Numbered from the stretch's first letter, positions 22,257 through 32,614 are shown. The stretch: DNA of 64,000 nucleotides from Cristatella mucedo (GCA_009760855.2 WPIO01000001.1:23887001-23951000); one strand, 5' to 3'. Notes: generated by a model from the sequence alone, not told the origin. Translations and numbers: made by a program.

Positions 22257-24229
22257 ATTTATAATGGATAGTTCATGGAAATGGAGACTGTGCGAAGCCT
22301 GTTTCTTATGGCCACTAATAAACGGCGGGCGGCAAATAAGAAGGTAAATTTCATCAGCCCTCACGGGTATGGGTTGGTCATTAGGTGGAGAATCACTCCT
22401 GAGCAGTTACTGTCTGCTTACAAAAAAGTAGATTCGGTCCTAATTCTTGAAGCTGGAGGCAGCATGCATTTCTGGTCTACAGTCAATTCCGTTGTGGCAC
22501 CTGGTCGGGCAGCCTGCCTTTGGGCCGATCTCGAGTTTTGGTGGGGTCAAACAGTCGTGGGTAGAGCCATTCGAGTTTATATCTTCCACTTCCGCTAGTT
22601 GCCTAACCAGCGACCTTAGCTGCTGCTGTTGTAGATATCTCGCGAAATCAAAGCCATGCACCAACGAATGCAGCCAACGATACAGCTAAGACCTGTTTTG
22701 TGAATTCTGAGAGTTCTTTGTTCTGTAGAAATTGTAGAAATTTTGTGTGCGTGGACCTTTCATTGCTTACTGCCTACCACTGTGTCTTTGTCACATGAGG
22801 CTCGTGTCGTCAAATGTCCGGTTTCCGGTGCCCAGAGGATCTACTACAACCGTGCATGTTTGTTATCCTCTTGTGCTCATTCAGGTGGTACTACTACATG
22901 TCCCGTGCATATATCTGCCAAGGTTTGCCATTTAGATGTTGCCTGTAGAGTATGTTGGGGGTATCAAAAAGTGTTGCCAACGTTGAACTAAGATCGGTAT
23001 CGTTGTTGCTATCCACACCATACGTTCATCCGTTAGAACGGCTGCTAATTTGGCTAAACACTCCCCCATTAGCCCATGGAACTGCTGCTAATTTCTCTAT
23101 CCTATTAGTGATAAAGCCAGTGCTAACCTCGGCGACTGCTTTGGTCTTGTGCCCCTGAAATGCTGGCTCTTTGTGCTAAAAATCATTGGTTCTTAGCAGC
23201 CTGATGCTTCACGACATCCTTAACATTTTGCTGATATGGAGACCTGGCTGGAGTTGATAACCTAATCGGCTATCAGCAATGCTTCCCCAGGTTTCTCCCT
23301 TTTTCGTGCTCCAAGGTAATTGAACTCGTATGATGGAGTAGCATTTCTCTGCTCCTACTGAACAGTCCATTGAATCTCTGGTTCTCTGTCACTAGCCAGT
23401 GATAAGTTGCCGATTGTGATGTAATTTTATCGCCCACAAGGTAGCAACCCTGTTGTCATCTTTGACTTGTGAATTTCTTTCAATTCTTTGCATTAGCAAC
23501 AGCCCTCACATTGTGATAATTTTACAGTCTAATTCGATAGCCCTTCTAATCCGTTGGATTTCAACATGCTTGCATTGACTGAGTCTTTCTACCTCGGTTC
23601 TCCCGATTGTATTTAATGTGTTTTTTGTTTTGGCATCTACAATTTCCTGTGAGTCAAGAAACCAAAGCCTGGCAAATTCAAAAGAAAAAGCTGTCCCGGT
23701 ACACTATAGTCGCCAAAGCTTTAGTCGGTGCCTATGCTCAGAGCTTAAGTTATTCGCTTAGCATGGCATATATGAACTGGCTGCCTTCTGACCCTTCAGC
23801 CACTCCAAATAGGTGTTCTTTTGACCTTGCAATTTCATCGACTAACTCATTTTGGCTCACAAGTTCGAACATTGGCTTGCGCGTGCCTGCTAACCATTTC
23901 AATGGCGTGCTCAACGAATCCGCCAATCACAGCGTAAGCATGCTGCTATAAGCGCTGTTACTGCTTGTTCCGTTCTACCTATAGTGGGCACAAATGATGC
24001 CTTCCTGAATGCTTACTTGGCTTTCTTATCACACCCTTCGTGCGTTTCTTCTAGCTCCTTGCTTAGTGCTAGCCGTCACTGAGATATTTCATCCTTATCT
24101 AATGACCGGTGATTTGGAAAGTGTACCGAGCATCAGATGGAAGTTGTAATGATGTCTTTATGACGGTGGGAACCGAAAGGATGGGAACTTAAGAATGCCT
24201 AAGTAGTTGAGATAAGTAAACTGGAGTAA

Positions 24230-24814
24230 GACAGTGAAGGGACCTAACAGTGAGTGAGCGAGTGAGTGACAGGACCCTGTAGTCGGCGGCTGCTTGCCGG
24301 GAGCCAGCCCAAGGTCGGTGAGAAGTGGTGTATTGCAGCAGCTGCTATGGTCACAGCAGACAAGCCCAGCAGCCGGTGCTTTGCATCATCAGTTTGTCAT
24401 CTCATTGTGCAGGCAGGAAGACCTGCATGGAGAAAGATGCACAAGTTCAGAGATTGTTTCAGCTGAATTTACGGACCAAGTTGGCTGGATTACCCTTACC
24501 TAAGCACGACCAAACTGTTTGCAATGTTAGGTAATTAAGAGTCAGCTGACTTGGCAGTGGAGCTGATGTGGTCATTCGTCAAAAGGTCATTTTGGAACAG
24601 GGCACTTACATTTCGTGTAAAGGTTATAGGAGAGATGCCGGTCGAGCCGACTTGATGTTTAGACTTGTTTTGCAGTTTCTTAGTAATGCTAGGCTTGCCT
24701 ATAACTATTAGTCTTTTTTCATCCTGCATTTGAAGAAAGTCTGCTGTCATCCATGTGCGAACATCAGCAATATATGCTGCAAAGCAGTTGAGAGTGTTCG
24801 ACATGCTGGTGGGC

Positions 24815-24879
<65 letters not shown>

Positions 24880-25260
24880 AAAGCACAGAGGTGCTGCGGT
24901 GTGTCATCTGCCTAAAAATGAAAGACTTGGATTTTGCTTGGCAGTGACATCGGCTAGAGGGAGAGTATACATTGTCACGAGAAATGGACGTGGAACAGAT
25001 CTCTGGGGTATCCCTGTTTCAAAGGCTCGCCTGGTGACCGGTGGCCACTGTGCATCTATACTCTAAGATGCACATCTAAGAGAGGACCTCGACCACTGCC
25101 CTGCTGTGCTATTGGTGCCTAGGTGAGACAATAGGCGCTCGAGGAGGACTTGGTCGGTGCTTTTAAGTGCTAAGGGGTCTAGCAGAGACATTCGAAGTCA
25201 GCATTCCTGATGAGGTTGCTGAACACAACAGTGGTGTTGTCTCTGTGAAGTGGTAAGCAC
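24230..25260 (-). mobile_element. LINE-A remnant with internal (GA)n expansion
   Basis: Minus-strand LINE-A inside TAMM41 intron 1. From the 5' side: diverged LLERLLSHLGTNST (motif A downstream region, about 25120-25190), then a damaged YADD region near 24900-24930. The microsatellite replaces the Ser-rich segment. After it come MSNTLNCFAAYIADVRTWMT, ADFLQMQDEKRLIVIGKPSI, then the TDLGL-type C-terminal region to about 24230. Many frameshifts. The 3' tail is absent. Confidence 0.75.
24817..24877. repeat. (GA)n microsatellite
   Basis: Uninterrupted GA run of about 30 units. It starts in LINE-A sequence that reads GGGAGGGATCAAAGC in other copies, suggesting it grew from that purine stretch. Confidence 0.97.
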
Positions 25261-25442
25261 GGAAGATATTTCTCTATCTTTATTGCAGTCTCAAAATGTA
25301 CATGCTGCTTCGTATGGCATCACTCGTCGTTGCTAGACGACTAGACTAGCGGCTTTTGTGACCGGCTGCTCATGTTGGAACAACTTTTTTCCGGGCATGC
25401 GTTTGATGTCTTTTTACTGCCGCACAAAACGCCACGAATTTA

Positions 25443-25482
25443 CTTCCGCACCCAGCTGTGTCGCCCAAGCTGGGTGCGGAAG
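25443..25482. repeat. perfect 15-bp hairpin near the TAMM41 exon 2 acceptor
   Basis: CTTCCGCACCCAGCT (25443-25457) and AGCTGGGTGCGGAAG (25468-25482) are exact complements around a 10-nt loop. It lies in intron 1, 69 nt before the acceptor AG. The GC-rich stem would be stable in the pre-mRNA. Confidence 0.9.
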
Positions 25483-25550
25483 GCTCGTGCGTTTGCCACC
25501 CGCGGCTCTGTCGCCGCACTCTCACGCAGTCGTCGTCGGTTGCCTCGCAG

Positions 25551-25845
25551 CACTTCGGTGCCGGCGTGTTTTTCAACACCCTGGTGCGCTGCGAAGGCCA
25601 GCTCGTCAAGTACGGCGTGGTGAGCACCGAGCGTCTGCTTTCCGACCTGCTCGACTGGGACAGCGTGTACACCGCCGGTCGGCTGCACAAGCCCGTCGTG
25701 ACGCTCGCCGCCTCGAGGTGCGAGCGCGTGCTGGCGGCCATGCACGCCAACCGCACGAGCGCCGTCCACGCCAGCCTCCTGCTGCTGCCCGAGCGCTTCA
25801 CGGAGCTGCAGTTCTTCACCGAGCTCGCCGGGCTGTCTTACGCCG
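25551..25845 (+). CDS. TAMM41: TAMM41, second coding exon
   Basis: Encodes residues 82-179 plus the first base of G180. It starts HFGAGVFFNTLV, continues with GQLVKYGVVSTERLLSDLLD, WDSVYTAGRLHKPV, LLLLPERFTE and ends ELAGLSYAG, all matching the order of the animal TAMM41 family. Acceptor TTGCCTCGCAG, donor G followed by GTAAGA at 25846, outgoing phase 1. An alternative acceptor at 25529 would add SSSVASQ in the same frame. The direct join VQ to HFGAG fits the family better. The exon is strikingly GC-rich compared with exon 1 and the flanking introns. Confidence 0.95.
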
Positions 25846-26166
25846 GTAAGAAACGATGTGCTGCCTGACGTCACCGTATTGGCGTCTTGATCACAGTCCT
25901 CCGCACGTTGAATGCCCGCGGGCCCGTACTGTCTATCGCTAATCGGTCAGGGGCGCCATCGTGATCGCTTTGAAAGTGGCCCAGTGCATCCCACGGCATT
26001 CTTGGTCTGACGTCGGCACGGCCTTTGCAGACCTCGGGCGGCTGCTCGTGCAAAATTCTCAGCTGCTGCTCGAGCAGCTGGAAATCGATGCTGGTGCTGC
26101 GAGAAGCTGCCGAGGCGCCGTGTGAGCATAGGTTTCCTGTGCTGGCTCTTGGCATGCTGGCTATCC

Positions 26167-26167
26167 C

Positions 26168-26217
<50 letters not shown>

Positions 26218-26218
26218 C
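26167..26218. repeat. (CT)n microsatellite
   Basis: CT dinucleotide run interrupted twice by GT, in TAMM41 intron 2. Confidence 0.95.
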
Positions 26219-26475
26219 GCGTGCTGGCTCTCACAGACGACTCTCAGGCCGGGCATTTGCATCAAGATCCGGTCCATTCGTCGGGAGAAACGGCACACGG
26301 GGATGTGTTCGTCGGCAACCAAATTAGTGGAAGAGCGCTGAGCGGCTACTATCACTGAGAGGGAGCGAATCGTGTTGCTTTGCGAGCACTGTTCTAGCTG
26401 TGCTTGGGCGACCCGGAGCAGCCGATGCATGACTTTCAGCTGCTTGCTCGGTGCTTCTGCTGCTGCTGCCAAATC

Positions 26476-26478
<3 letters not shown>

Positions 26479-26556
<78 letters not shown>
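26479..26556. repeat. (AC)n microsatellite, about 39 units
   Basis: Uninterrupted AC run in TAMM41 intron 2, close to the exon 3 acceptor. Confidence 0.97.
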
Positions 26557-26559
<3 letters not shown>

Positions 26560-26601
26560 GTGCTGTGTTCTGTTTCAATTCGCCTTGCGGTTTGCATTTA
26601 G

Positions 26602-26801
26602 GTGATTTCCGGATGGTCTTAGGTGAAGACAGAAACAAGATAGCCAACATAGTGGGCGCAAATATGGATGCTTTTAAGGAACTGTATGCAGACGTCCTGG
26701 AAAGCGACGACCACGTGCACTGGTACAAAAGTGAAAACGTATTTGAGCAATGGATTTCCAACAGCTCACGCTTCCATCACTTGAGTCTTCTTCCCAAGAC
26801 G
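26602..26801 (+). CDS. TAMM41: TAMM41, third coding exon
   Basis: Completes G180 and encodes residues 181-246. It begins DFRMVLGEDRNKIANIV, which matches the family's DFRMxxGED block, then DAFKELYADVL and HLSLLPKT at the end. The acceptor is TTTGCATTTAG at 26601 and the donor is ACG followed by GTGTGT at 26802, giving phase 0. Both junctions keep the reading frame. Confidence 0.95.
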
Positions 26802-28476
26802 GTGTGTAGTAAACCACTGTGCATTCACCTTCCTTTCCTTGCACTCGCATGATGTTTGTGGCTATATCCTGTTAGTTCCTTTATTGTTGATGCTGCCAGT
26901 ACTACTACATAGCTTACTCCCTGAATGAGGATCTGGGTAACATAGTGCTCTTAAGCCTCTTCTTTATTTTCCCTTCGTTGTACACTCTGCTGCTTTAAGC
27001 ATGATCGTACGATGGCATGTAATGTCCTATCCTTTCCCCGAGCTTGCGAAATGTCGGTTATCTCACTTTTACCAATAGGAATGCCCTGCGGTGATTCTGC
27101 TCTTTTTTTCTGGACGTGATGATGTCTCCTCGATTAATAGTAATAATAATACACTTGATATAGCACCCTCAGATAACTCAATCTTTTTTCTAGGCACTTT
27201 ACATTTGCTGCCAAGGAAGCACGATCGAATAGTGGTAGTATGCTGAATAAAAAACAAGAATAACATGGTTAGGGGTGGCATGCACAGGGTCAGCATGCAA
27301 GCTTTGTTAGTAGCAGCATGCAACAGTGTCAGCATGCATAAGCACATAAAAGACGAATCACGGGACCCACAAAATGCTGTGACAAATAATGTGTTTTTAG
27401 TTTCTTTTGAAATGTAGACAAGTCAGGAGATGTCGTGGCGTAAGTCAGGAGTGAGTTCCAGGCTTTGGGTGCATACGAACTAAATGCACGGTCTCCAAAG
27501 GATTTGAGGTTTGTACGAGGTATTGGTAGACTGTTGGATTCCGAAAAGCAGGTGGTACGATGGTGGGAGAGTAGATCTGATATGAAGGCTGGAGCCAAAG
27601 AATGAAGTGACCTAAAAGTGAGTGTCTGCACTGGCTGACCGGGCACGTCAGCACATCGCTTGCAAGTGCCGACCCAGCAGATTTAGCTGATTTAGCACCA
27701 TATGCCAGCCTTTTGTGCTTCATCCGCTCTGCGGGTGTAGCTATGCCTGCATGTTTCTAGATGTACGCTGTGTTGTGTAACAGTTTGGCTGTGTCGCATG
27801 ATGGCATCGTGATGACTTTATTCATTCTAATAATAATATAAATTTATAATAGCACGGTCAAAGTGCTCGGCTATAGTTGTGTTGGTTCTTTGATAATGGA
27901 CACTGGCTGAGAAAGTGTGGTAAAAGTACATGGGACTGGAGGTTGTATGCTGCATTATTATGTCGTGCCGCTGTCGTGTCTTGCTATAGCTTGTCGCTGC
28001 ACATGTTATCAGCTTTTGACGTAACCTTGTTTTAATAGCACGCAAAACCGTAACTGAGTCTATCGAAGCATTTCAATGTCGTGCTGGAGGCTGGTCACAA
28101 CATTGCAGCCCTTTTATGAGTATGCTACCTGTTCAGACCTGAAATCCAGACTGCCGCACTCGTTTGCTTGAACACCCCACCCTCTTCTGCCGAGTGCACC
28201 TTCAGAGGCCAGCCTCGTTTGTCACGCAAAATCGTTGCTTTGTGCTGGGTTCGCATGCTCTTGCCTTCGGCCTTTCTCACTCTCTGTGCGTGTTTGCGCA
28301 CGACCCGATGGATGCGGTGGCAAAGTGCTGCTGCAGTGATGGCCGGAGTTCAGGCTTCTTTTGTGCGGCATTGGTGTGCATTGCAGCAACAGCCGCAGCT
28401 TGCTTGCCTTGGCTTGCGTACCATGCTCAGTGCCCTCTTTCCGCTCGCTCGACCTTGACGTTGGCCGACCTTGCAG
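26802..28476 (+). other. TAMM41 intron 3, about 1.7 kb
   Basis: GT-AG intron holding an antisense LINE-A 3' fragment (27137-27690). The rest (26820-27130 and 27700-28160) has no recognised content. From about 28160 to the acceptor the sequence becomes GC-rich and open in several frames, which I attribute to base composition. Confidence 0.85.
27137..27690 (-). mobile_element. LINE-A 3' fragment in TAMM41 intron 3
   Basis: Minus-strand copy ending in the hairpin tail and an AAT run at 27137-27150. It encodes FRSLHSLAPAFISDLLSH, FSESNSLPIPRTNLKSFGDR, AFSSYAPKAWNSLLT and LSTFQKKLKTHYLSQHFVG, the conserved C-terminus of LINE-A ORF2. It is antisense to the gene, so these tail signals would not act on the TAMM41 transcript. 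Confidence 0.92.
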
Positions 28477-28719
28477 CTGCAGGAAAGCCTTGTGACTGTG
28501 TGCACGGCTGCCGACGGTCGGGCACGAGACGTCGAAGAGGTGATGCGAAGCCTCAGCCAGAACATGCGGTGCGGCGATATGGTGGCAGCAGCGCTAGCAG
28601 CCATAGTCAGCCGCGCCAGCTGGCAGCAAGCCGCCAAAGGGCTTCTCACCGCTGGCGCGGTCAAAGCAGTCCACTATGCCAGCAGAAAAATGGTGAAAAT
28701 GCTAAAGAGCCTCGGGTAA
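28477..28719 (+). CDS. TAMM41: TAMM41, last coding exon
   Basis: Encodes residues 247-326 and the stop TAA at 28717-28719. It starts LQESLVTVCTAADGRARDVE and includes the family's C-terminal helix region AIVSRASWQQAAKGLLTAG and AVHYASRKMVKMLKSLG. The acceptor CCTTGCAG ends at 28476, phase 0. The four exons total 981 nt, giving 326 residues, close to other animal TAMM41 proteins. A GGTAAG at the stop looks like a donor, but the protein ends where the family ends. Confidence 0.95.
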   Translation: MQESLVTVCTAADGRARDVEEVMRSLSQNMRCGDMVAAALAAIVSRASWQQAAKGLLTAGAVKAVHYASRKMVKMLKSLG

Positions 28720-28906
28720 GCAGGACTGTGGTGCCGGGCCTTGCCATCGTGAGCAAGCACCCCTCCACATGGGTGGATGCAAACGGGCAGGCAACGAACG
28801 CCGAGCCTCAACGAGCAGCCCTGGGAGATGGGCGTGGCCTGCCGCTACTTTTGGCCCCCTTGTGCGGTTGTAACCCTTAGCTCGTTACTTTGCCACGAGG
28901 CCACGT

Positions 28907-28912
28907 AATAAA
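28907..28912 (+). terminator. TAMM41 poly(A) signal
   Basis: Canonical AATAAA 188 nt after the TAMM41 stop codon; no other hexamer lies closer. Confidence 0.75.
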
Positions 28913-28924
28913 CTGGATGCACGC

Positions 28925-29560
28925 CGGGCAATGCAACTCAATTGGCTGTGGGTTTTTTGCTCATTCGATTTCTATGTTGCTTCTGCTCATTTGGCCTGCT
29001 TAGCACGGCTACTGCATATATTGTGGCCACGGGGTAGCTTGCGCAAGATCTGTGCAGACAAGTGGCCACGACGCACGGGGAGTTCGAGCAGGACCAGTAC
29101 AGACAACGCGACCGCGGCAGATCGGAACGAAATGCTTGCGGTGCCAGCAGTGTCCGCCGCCTTGGTGCAAGGCAAGCGAGCAAGCGTGGGGACGTCGATC
29201 GGGCCTCTCGATGCTCGATGTTCGCACGCTTCGTGGGGATCCTCGTGGCATCGCGAGATGCACCTGCGACAGCTGCTGCCGCCCCCTTCCTTCTTGCGAG
29301 CGTGATGCCTTCGAGTGACCCACGACTATGGCCGGTGAGCTGCTGGGCATCTGCCGGCATCGATCGGCTGACGATCGCGATTCAGAAGTGGCCGAATGCG
29401 TCTGGGCACAGTCGAGACACTGTCTCACTCTACATCACAGAGTTCCGTGCATGCGTCACCTACGAGCTTGCTCAGCCGCCCGTCCTGAATCGACATCGTT
29501 AAAGCAGAGTGTGCTCTTGGTGCATCATCGGATGTAGTAACTTGCAACTGTCTGGACACC
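28925..29560. other. GC-rich block between TAMM41 and a minus-strand gene
   Basis: Sequence rich in CpG, with overlapping open frames of 88-146 codons on both strands. A plausible acceptor (AAGATCTGTGCAG near 29059) and donor (GCCG then GTGAGC near 29335) bracket a plus-strand interval, but no frame resembles a known protein. It may be a CpG island or an unrecognised exon. Confidence 0.35.
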
Positions 29561-29608
29561 TTTATGGCTTCTTCGTGGTCAGGCACTCTGTGTAAGGCAG
29601 CCAATGGC

Positions 29609-29716
29609 TCAGTGCAGAACCATGCTGCTGCCGGTGTTGTTGTTAACGATCTTCACTAGGTACTCGTGTTCGGACATGAGGTCCTTAAGAACTTTCTTCC
29701 TCTCTTCGGCCTCTTC
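29609..29716 (-). CDS. terminal coding exon of an unidentified minus-strand gene
   Basis: Begins after the acceptor TTTTCGTGACAG and reads EEAEERKKVLKDLMSEHEYL, then VKIVNNNTGSSMVLH and a TGA at 29609-29611. The charged helical start and clean ending after an acceptor look like a real C-terminus. Incoming phase 0 fits the exon at 30908-30999. No family recognised. No AATAAA was found close downstream on the minus strand. Confidence 0.55.
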   Translation of the reverse strand, partial: EEAEERKKVLKDLMSEHEYLVKIVNNNTGSSMVLH

Positions 29717-29799
29717 CTGTCACGAAAAGCGTTCCGTGGCTGCTTAGGCAGTTGTCAGCACTTTGGGCAGCAACGTTAAATTGCAAAAACAAGATCACA

Positions 29800-30021
29800 G
29801 GACTGTCAAGAGCAGGTTGGTCTATGCTTCTACAAACCTGGAACTCTACCAATTATGAGATCCCCTGATTTTGCTACCCTCAAACCAAAACTAAAAAATC
29901 TACTGTTCCGTAGAGCATATGCTACTTTATGAGCTTACACATGCTACGACTACACGTGTTATCAACAATCATATTTTCACGCCAACTTTATGATCAATGT
30001 GAAGTGTCTTAAAAAGATTAT
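29800..30021 (+). mobile_element. diverged LINE C-terminal fragment
   Basis: Encodes a broken version of the LINE C-terminus: a diverged APKTWNS-like segment, then PDFATLKPKLKNLLFRRAYA, followed by AAGTGTCTTAAAAAGATTAT, which resembles the hairpin tail. The tail is interrupted by SINE-2 at 30022. Confidence 0.5.
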
Positions 30022-30140
30022 GTTCTCTTGATTTGGTCTAGCGGTTCAGGTGCTCGCCCCGACCAAGGTCTGACTGAGGTCGTGAGCTCGAGCCCCGAGG
30101 CATATGTGAAGTGCCTGAATAGAGATACAGTTTACATACA
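30022..30140 (+). mobile_element. SINE-2
   Basis: Starts TTGATTTGGTCTAGCGGTTC (A-box region), then GCCCCGACCAAGGTCTGACT, B box GTGAGCTCGAGCCCCGAGGC, and CATATGTGAAGTGCCTGAAT with a short LINE-like end. Inserted into a LINE tail. Confidence 0.82.
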
Positions 30141-30224
30141 GTTTACCTGTGCAAGTGCTTCCCAGCTCTCATGCTTGCACGCTGGGTAAGTCCATGAATA
30201 GCTATGAGTAGTTAGTGCATGTTA

Positions 30225-30385
30225 GTTACTGCTGGATGGTTTTACTATGGCGAACTCCAAGCTAAGCAGATTTCGGTGAGCATAAATTTGGTCACGGCTT
30301 GCAGCTCGATACAAGCTTCCCACCACTGCGAGTAATTTAGGCAATAATGCTGATAGATGATCGGTCGAAATGGTGGCGGCTGGAA
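30225..30385 (-). other. possible exon of the minus-strand gene
   Basis: After the acceptor CTCTCGTTTTCCAG (minus strand) there is an open stretch including STDHLSALLPKLLAVVGSLY and RAASRDQIYAHRNLLSLEF. It ends either at a weak donor (ATA then GTAAAA) or at a nearby stop. Its incoming phase does not match the exon at 30908-30999, so it may be alternative or spurious. Confidence 0.25.
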
Positions 30386-30907
30386 AACGAGAGTATGTTT
30401 CTATATTGCAATGCAACGTGTTCAGTTCTCAACACGAAAAAACGATGCAAAATGGAAAATTGCTACTAGGGCTAGTTTATAAATAAGGGACTGCAAGCAT
30501 ACATGTACAGTTCATGACGTGAAACTAGAGCCACTGGTCAATTATCAAATATGAGATTAAAAAATGTCTGCGCCTATACAAAAACATACACAGGTATATG
30601 GATAGGTTTCCATGTATATACACGTGTGCATCCTGTATTTATATGCTCAAGTACAGGTATGTAGGTTAGTGTGTAGCTGAACTGTAGCAGCTGGACTTGC
30701 CATAGGGCTAAACACCCCAAGGCGATAACGTAGCGCTAACCAGCAGCAAGGCTTGCCATAAACACAATAACCGAGGCCACCCTTGGGTAGTTCGATCTAC
30801 CACAGAGCTATAATCGATTAATAGGCCGTCTGTAATGGAAGAGCAACCGAAGTAATGGCGGTTGCTGGCAGCAAAACAAAAGCAAGAAGCAGCAGGACGT
30901 GACAAAC

Positions 30908-30999
30908 CTTGATGGCATTTGCAACAAACTCTCCTAAGCGAAGCTTTTGCAGCCTTTCGGTTATAGACTGGCGTCTCACGTTCATGTTAGTAGGAAGCA
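30908..30999 (-). CDS. candidate internal exon, unidentified minus-strand gene
   Basis: Between the acceptor CTTCTTCTGTTTAG and the donor AAG followed by GTTTGT, 92 nt open in one frame: LPTNMNVRRQSITERLQKLR then LGEFVANAIK. Incoming phase 1 matches the outgoing phase of the exon at 32615-32980. Outgoing phase 0 matches the terminal exon at 29609-29716. The donor is weaker than consensus. Function unknown. Confidence 0.45.
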
Positions 31000-31857
31000 C
31001 TAAACAGAAGAAGCGACCGGGCACAGGTTCGGATGTCAAGCCACTTAATAGATTGCAAAGCAGGCAATCAAACGTTATGAAGCCTTAGCAGAAATGTGCG
31101 CCAGATCTGTTAGCTGAAGCAAGCTTAGAAGCGTAAAAATGTGCCCGGCAAGAACGGCAGCGGTCGCCATGTGACTGCATACATATGCTGTCAATGCAAA
31201 TTAGCTCTTTTTGAGACGAGAGCTCGAGAAAAGCAAAAACAAAATTTGGAAGCTCTTAGTGTAGCTGCAACTCTGTACTTTTGTTATGGATGCACGAACT
31301 CATACGTAATATGAGCCTGATACAAGCCAAACTTGGCGATCGTCCGATATATGGGGGCAGTAGCATAAGTCAAATCGATGACACACCAGCAGCTGTTGTG
31401 TGGGATATCAGGCAGAGCATGACTACCTCTCCTGTGCAGCCGGTGGCTCCAGAGGACCTCAACCAGCTGACACTAGATGGACAGATACGGATGGTCTTAG
31501 TGATTTATCGTAGCACTCACATTCAACACGGAAAGTCGTGCATACCGTCGTGTTGCTGCGCCGATGTGGAGTGAAGGGATACAATGCACACCGCCTTGTG
31601 TCATCACCTACGCCTACCCCAGCGGAAATAATGTGGAGTGTTTTTCCTATTGACGTTGATGTACGTACGTCGTAAACGTTTCCCTACGGAATGGGCTTAA
31701 CGAGGAAGAGAGCAATGGCAGACAGATAGTCCTCGTGCATAAGTATGAAAAGCGAGGAGGCGTACTGAGACGATTAAGCTTGCGCTATGCGCAATTTTTT
31801 ACATCAATTATTAAAGGCCGTTGAACTGCAAATTCTAAGCGATACAAACTATGATAA

Positions 31858-32010
31858 GGTTGGCTGATCCAACAGCCTCATTTATATAGCGGTAGAAGAG
31901 CCTTGACGGCTATCACCACTGCTTGCAGTGGGAAATGCAGGATCACTCACTTCTGGACTCAAAGCCACGACCTGTGTCGTGAAGAGCAAGTACCTTTCCC
32001 TTATCCCAGA
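31858..32010 (-). mobile_element. SINE-1, diverged
   Basis: Minus-strand SINE-1. The plus strand reads GGCTGATCCAACAGCCTCAT, GACGGCTATCACCACTGCTT, CCACGACCTGTGTCGTGAAG and TACCTTTCCCTTA. The A-box end is truncated. Confidence 0.8.
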
Positions 32011-32149
32011 CCGATATCTGCAGCCATCGCCGGCTGCAAACTACAGATAGTGGGAATTCACCAGCTAGCTAGCATAGGGAAGGGATCTGCCGAGCCGAAG
32101 ACATGATCTCTTGCTTTCTTGCATTGACAACTTCGTGTCTGCATCTCAA

Positions 32150-32335
32150 CAACGAGCTGCCACAAGGACATGCATATAAAGTAAGCACTTAGCAGTGCCG
32201 CCCCCTTCAGGCCAACGGGCAGCGCCAACAAAATTCAGTGTGTAGCCGCCTGCCAGCAAGCTATCAATTACGGTTGCTGCAGCGCAGTCATTGCTTTTTA
32301 GGTGGACTCGTTTCCATTCACAGCTGCCTGAAAGT
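32150..32335 (-). other. possible exon, unidentified
   Basis: Minus-strand open stretch after an acceptor-like ATTACTTTCAG near 32328, including KRVHLKSNDCAAATVIDSLL and AGGYTLNFVGAARWPEGGG. Its incoming phase would also fit the exon at 32615-32980, but the donor (GTGCTT) is poor. It competes with 30908-30999 as the next exon. Confidence 0.25.
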
Positions 32336-32614
32336 AATAGCTCGTCTCTCGAACACACAACAGCCGGATTTAGCTGGTCTTAGTCGGGCCCTAGGGAAAA
32401 GGCAAGATGAACTCGGGAGGCTTAAAGAGACCCCTTCAAAGGCAGGCCGCGATGGCCGGCGCCAGCCACAAGTAATGCCCGTGATAGGGGCATCCGTGGT
32501 ACTCCGGCAGTTCTGATCACATGGCAAAGGTGACTAGTCCCAGAAATTGACACTCGTCGAGGAGAGTGGCTTGCCCACCACAGAGAAGTATGCCTATGGT
32601 GCATGGCTGCTTAC

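Larger units (their letters stand above)
21704..25550 (+). other. TAMM41 intron 1 (GC-AG), about 3.8 kb
   Basis: Runs from the GC donor to the acceptor TTGCCTCGCAG at 25550. It contains a minus-strand SINE-2 (22108-22256), a long minus-strand LINE-A remnant with an embedded GA microsatellite (24230-25260), and a perfect 15-bp hairpin 69 nt before the acceptor. The stretch 22260-24230 shows several open frames of 60-114 codons, but none resembles a known family. Confidence 0.8.
25846..26601 (+). other. TAMM41 intron 2 with CT and CA microsatellites
   Basis: GT-AG intron of 756 nt. It carries a (CT)n run at 26167-26218 and a pure (AC)n run at 26479-26556 that ends 45 nt before the acceptor AG. 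Long open frames here on both strands are artefacts of the repeats. Confidence 0.9.

Noticed and set aside
23607-23951. 114-codon frame in TAMM41 intron 1
   Set aside because: No recognisable domain, intronic position, neighbouring frames equally long; not supported as a gene.
25370-25874. Antisense and alternative-frame open frames of 136-163 codons over TAMM41 exon 2
   Set aside because: High GC leaves all frames open; only the frame giving HFGAGVFFNTLV matches the TAMM41 family and splices in phase.
26161-26852. Long open frames of THTHTH, CVCVCV, SLSLSL or RERERE on both strands
   Set aside because: Produced by the CT and CA microsatellites in TAMM41 intron 2; the same applies to 24730-25066, 40432-40776 and 62155-62704.
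29055-29500. Plus-strand gene starting downstream of TAMM41
   Set aside because: Acceptor and donor are plausible, but several overlapping frames are open on both strands and none resembles a family; kept only as an unexplained GC-rich block.
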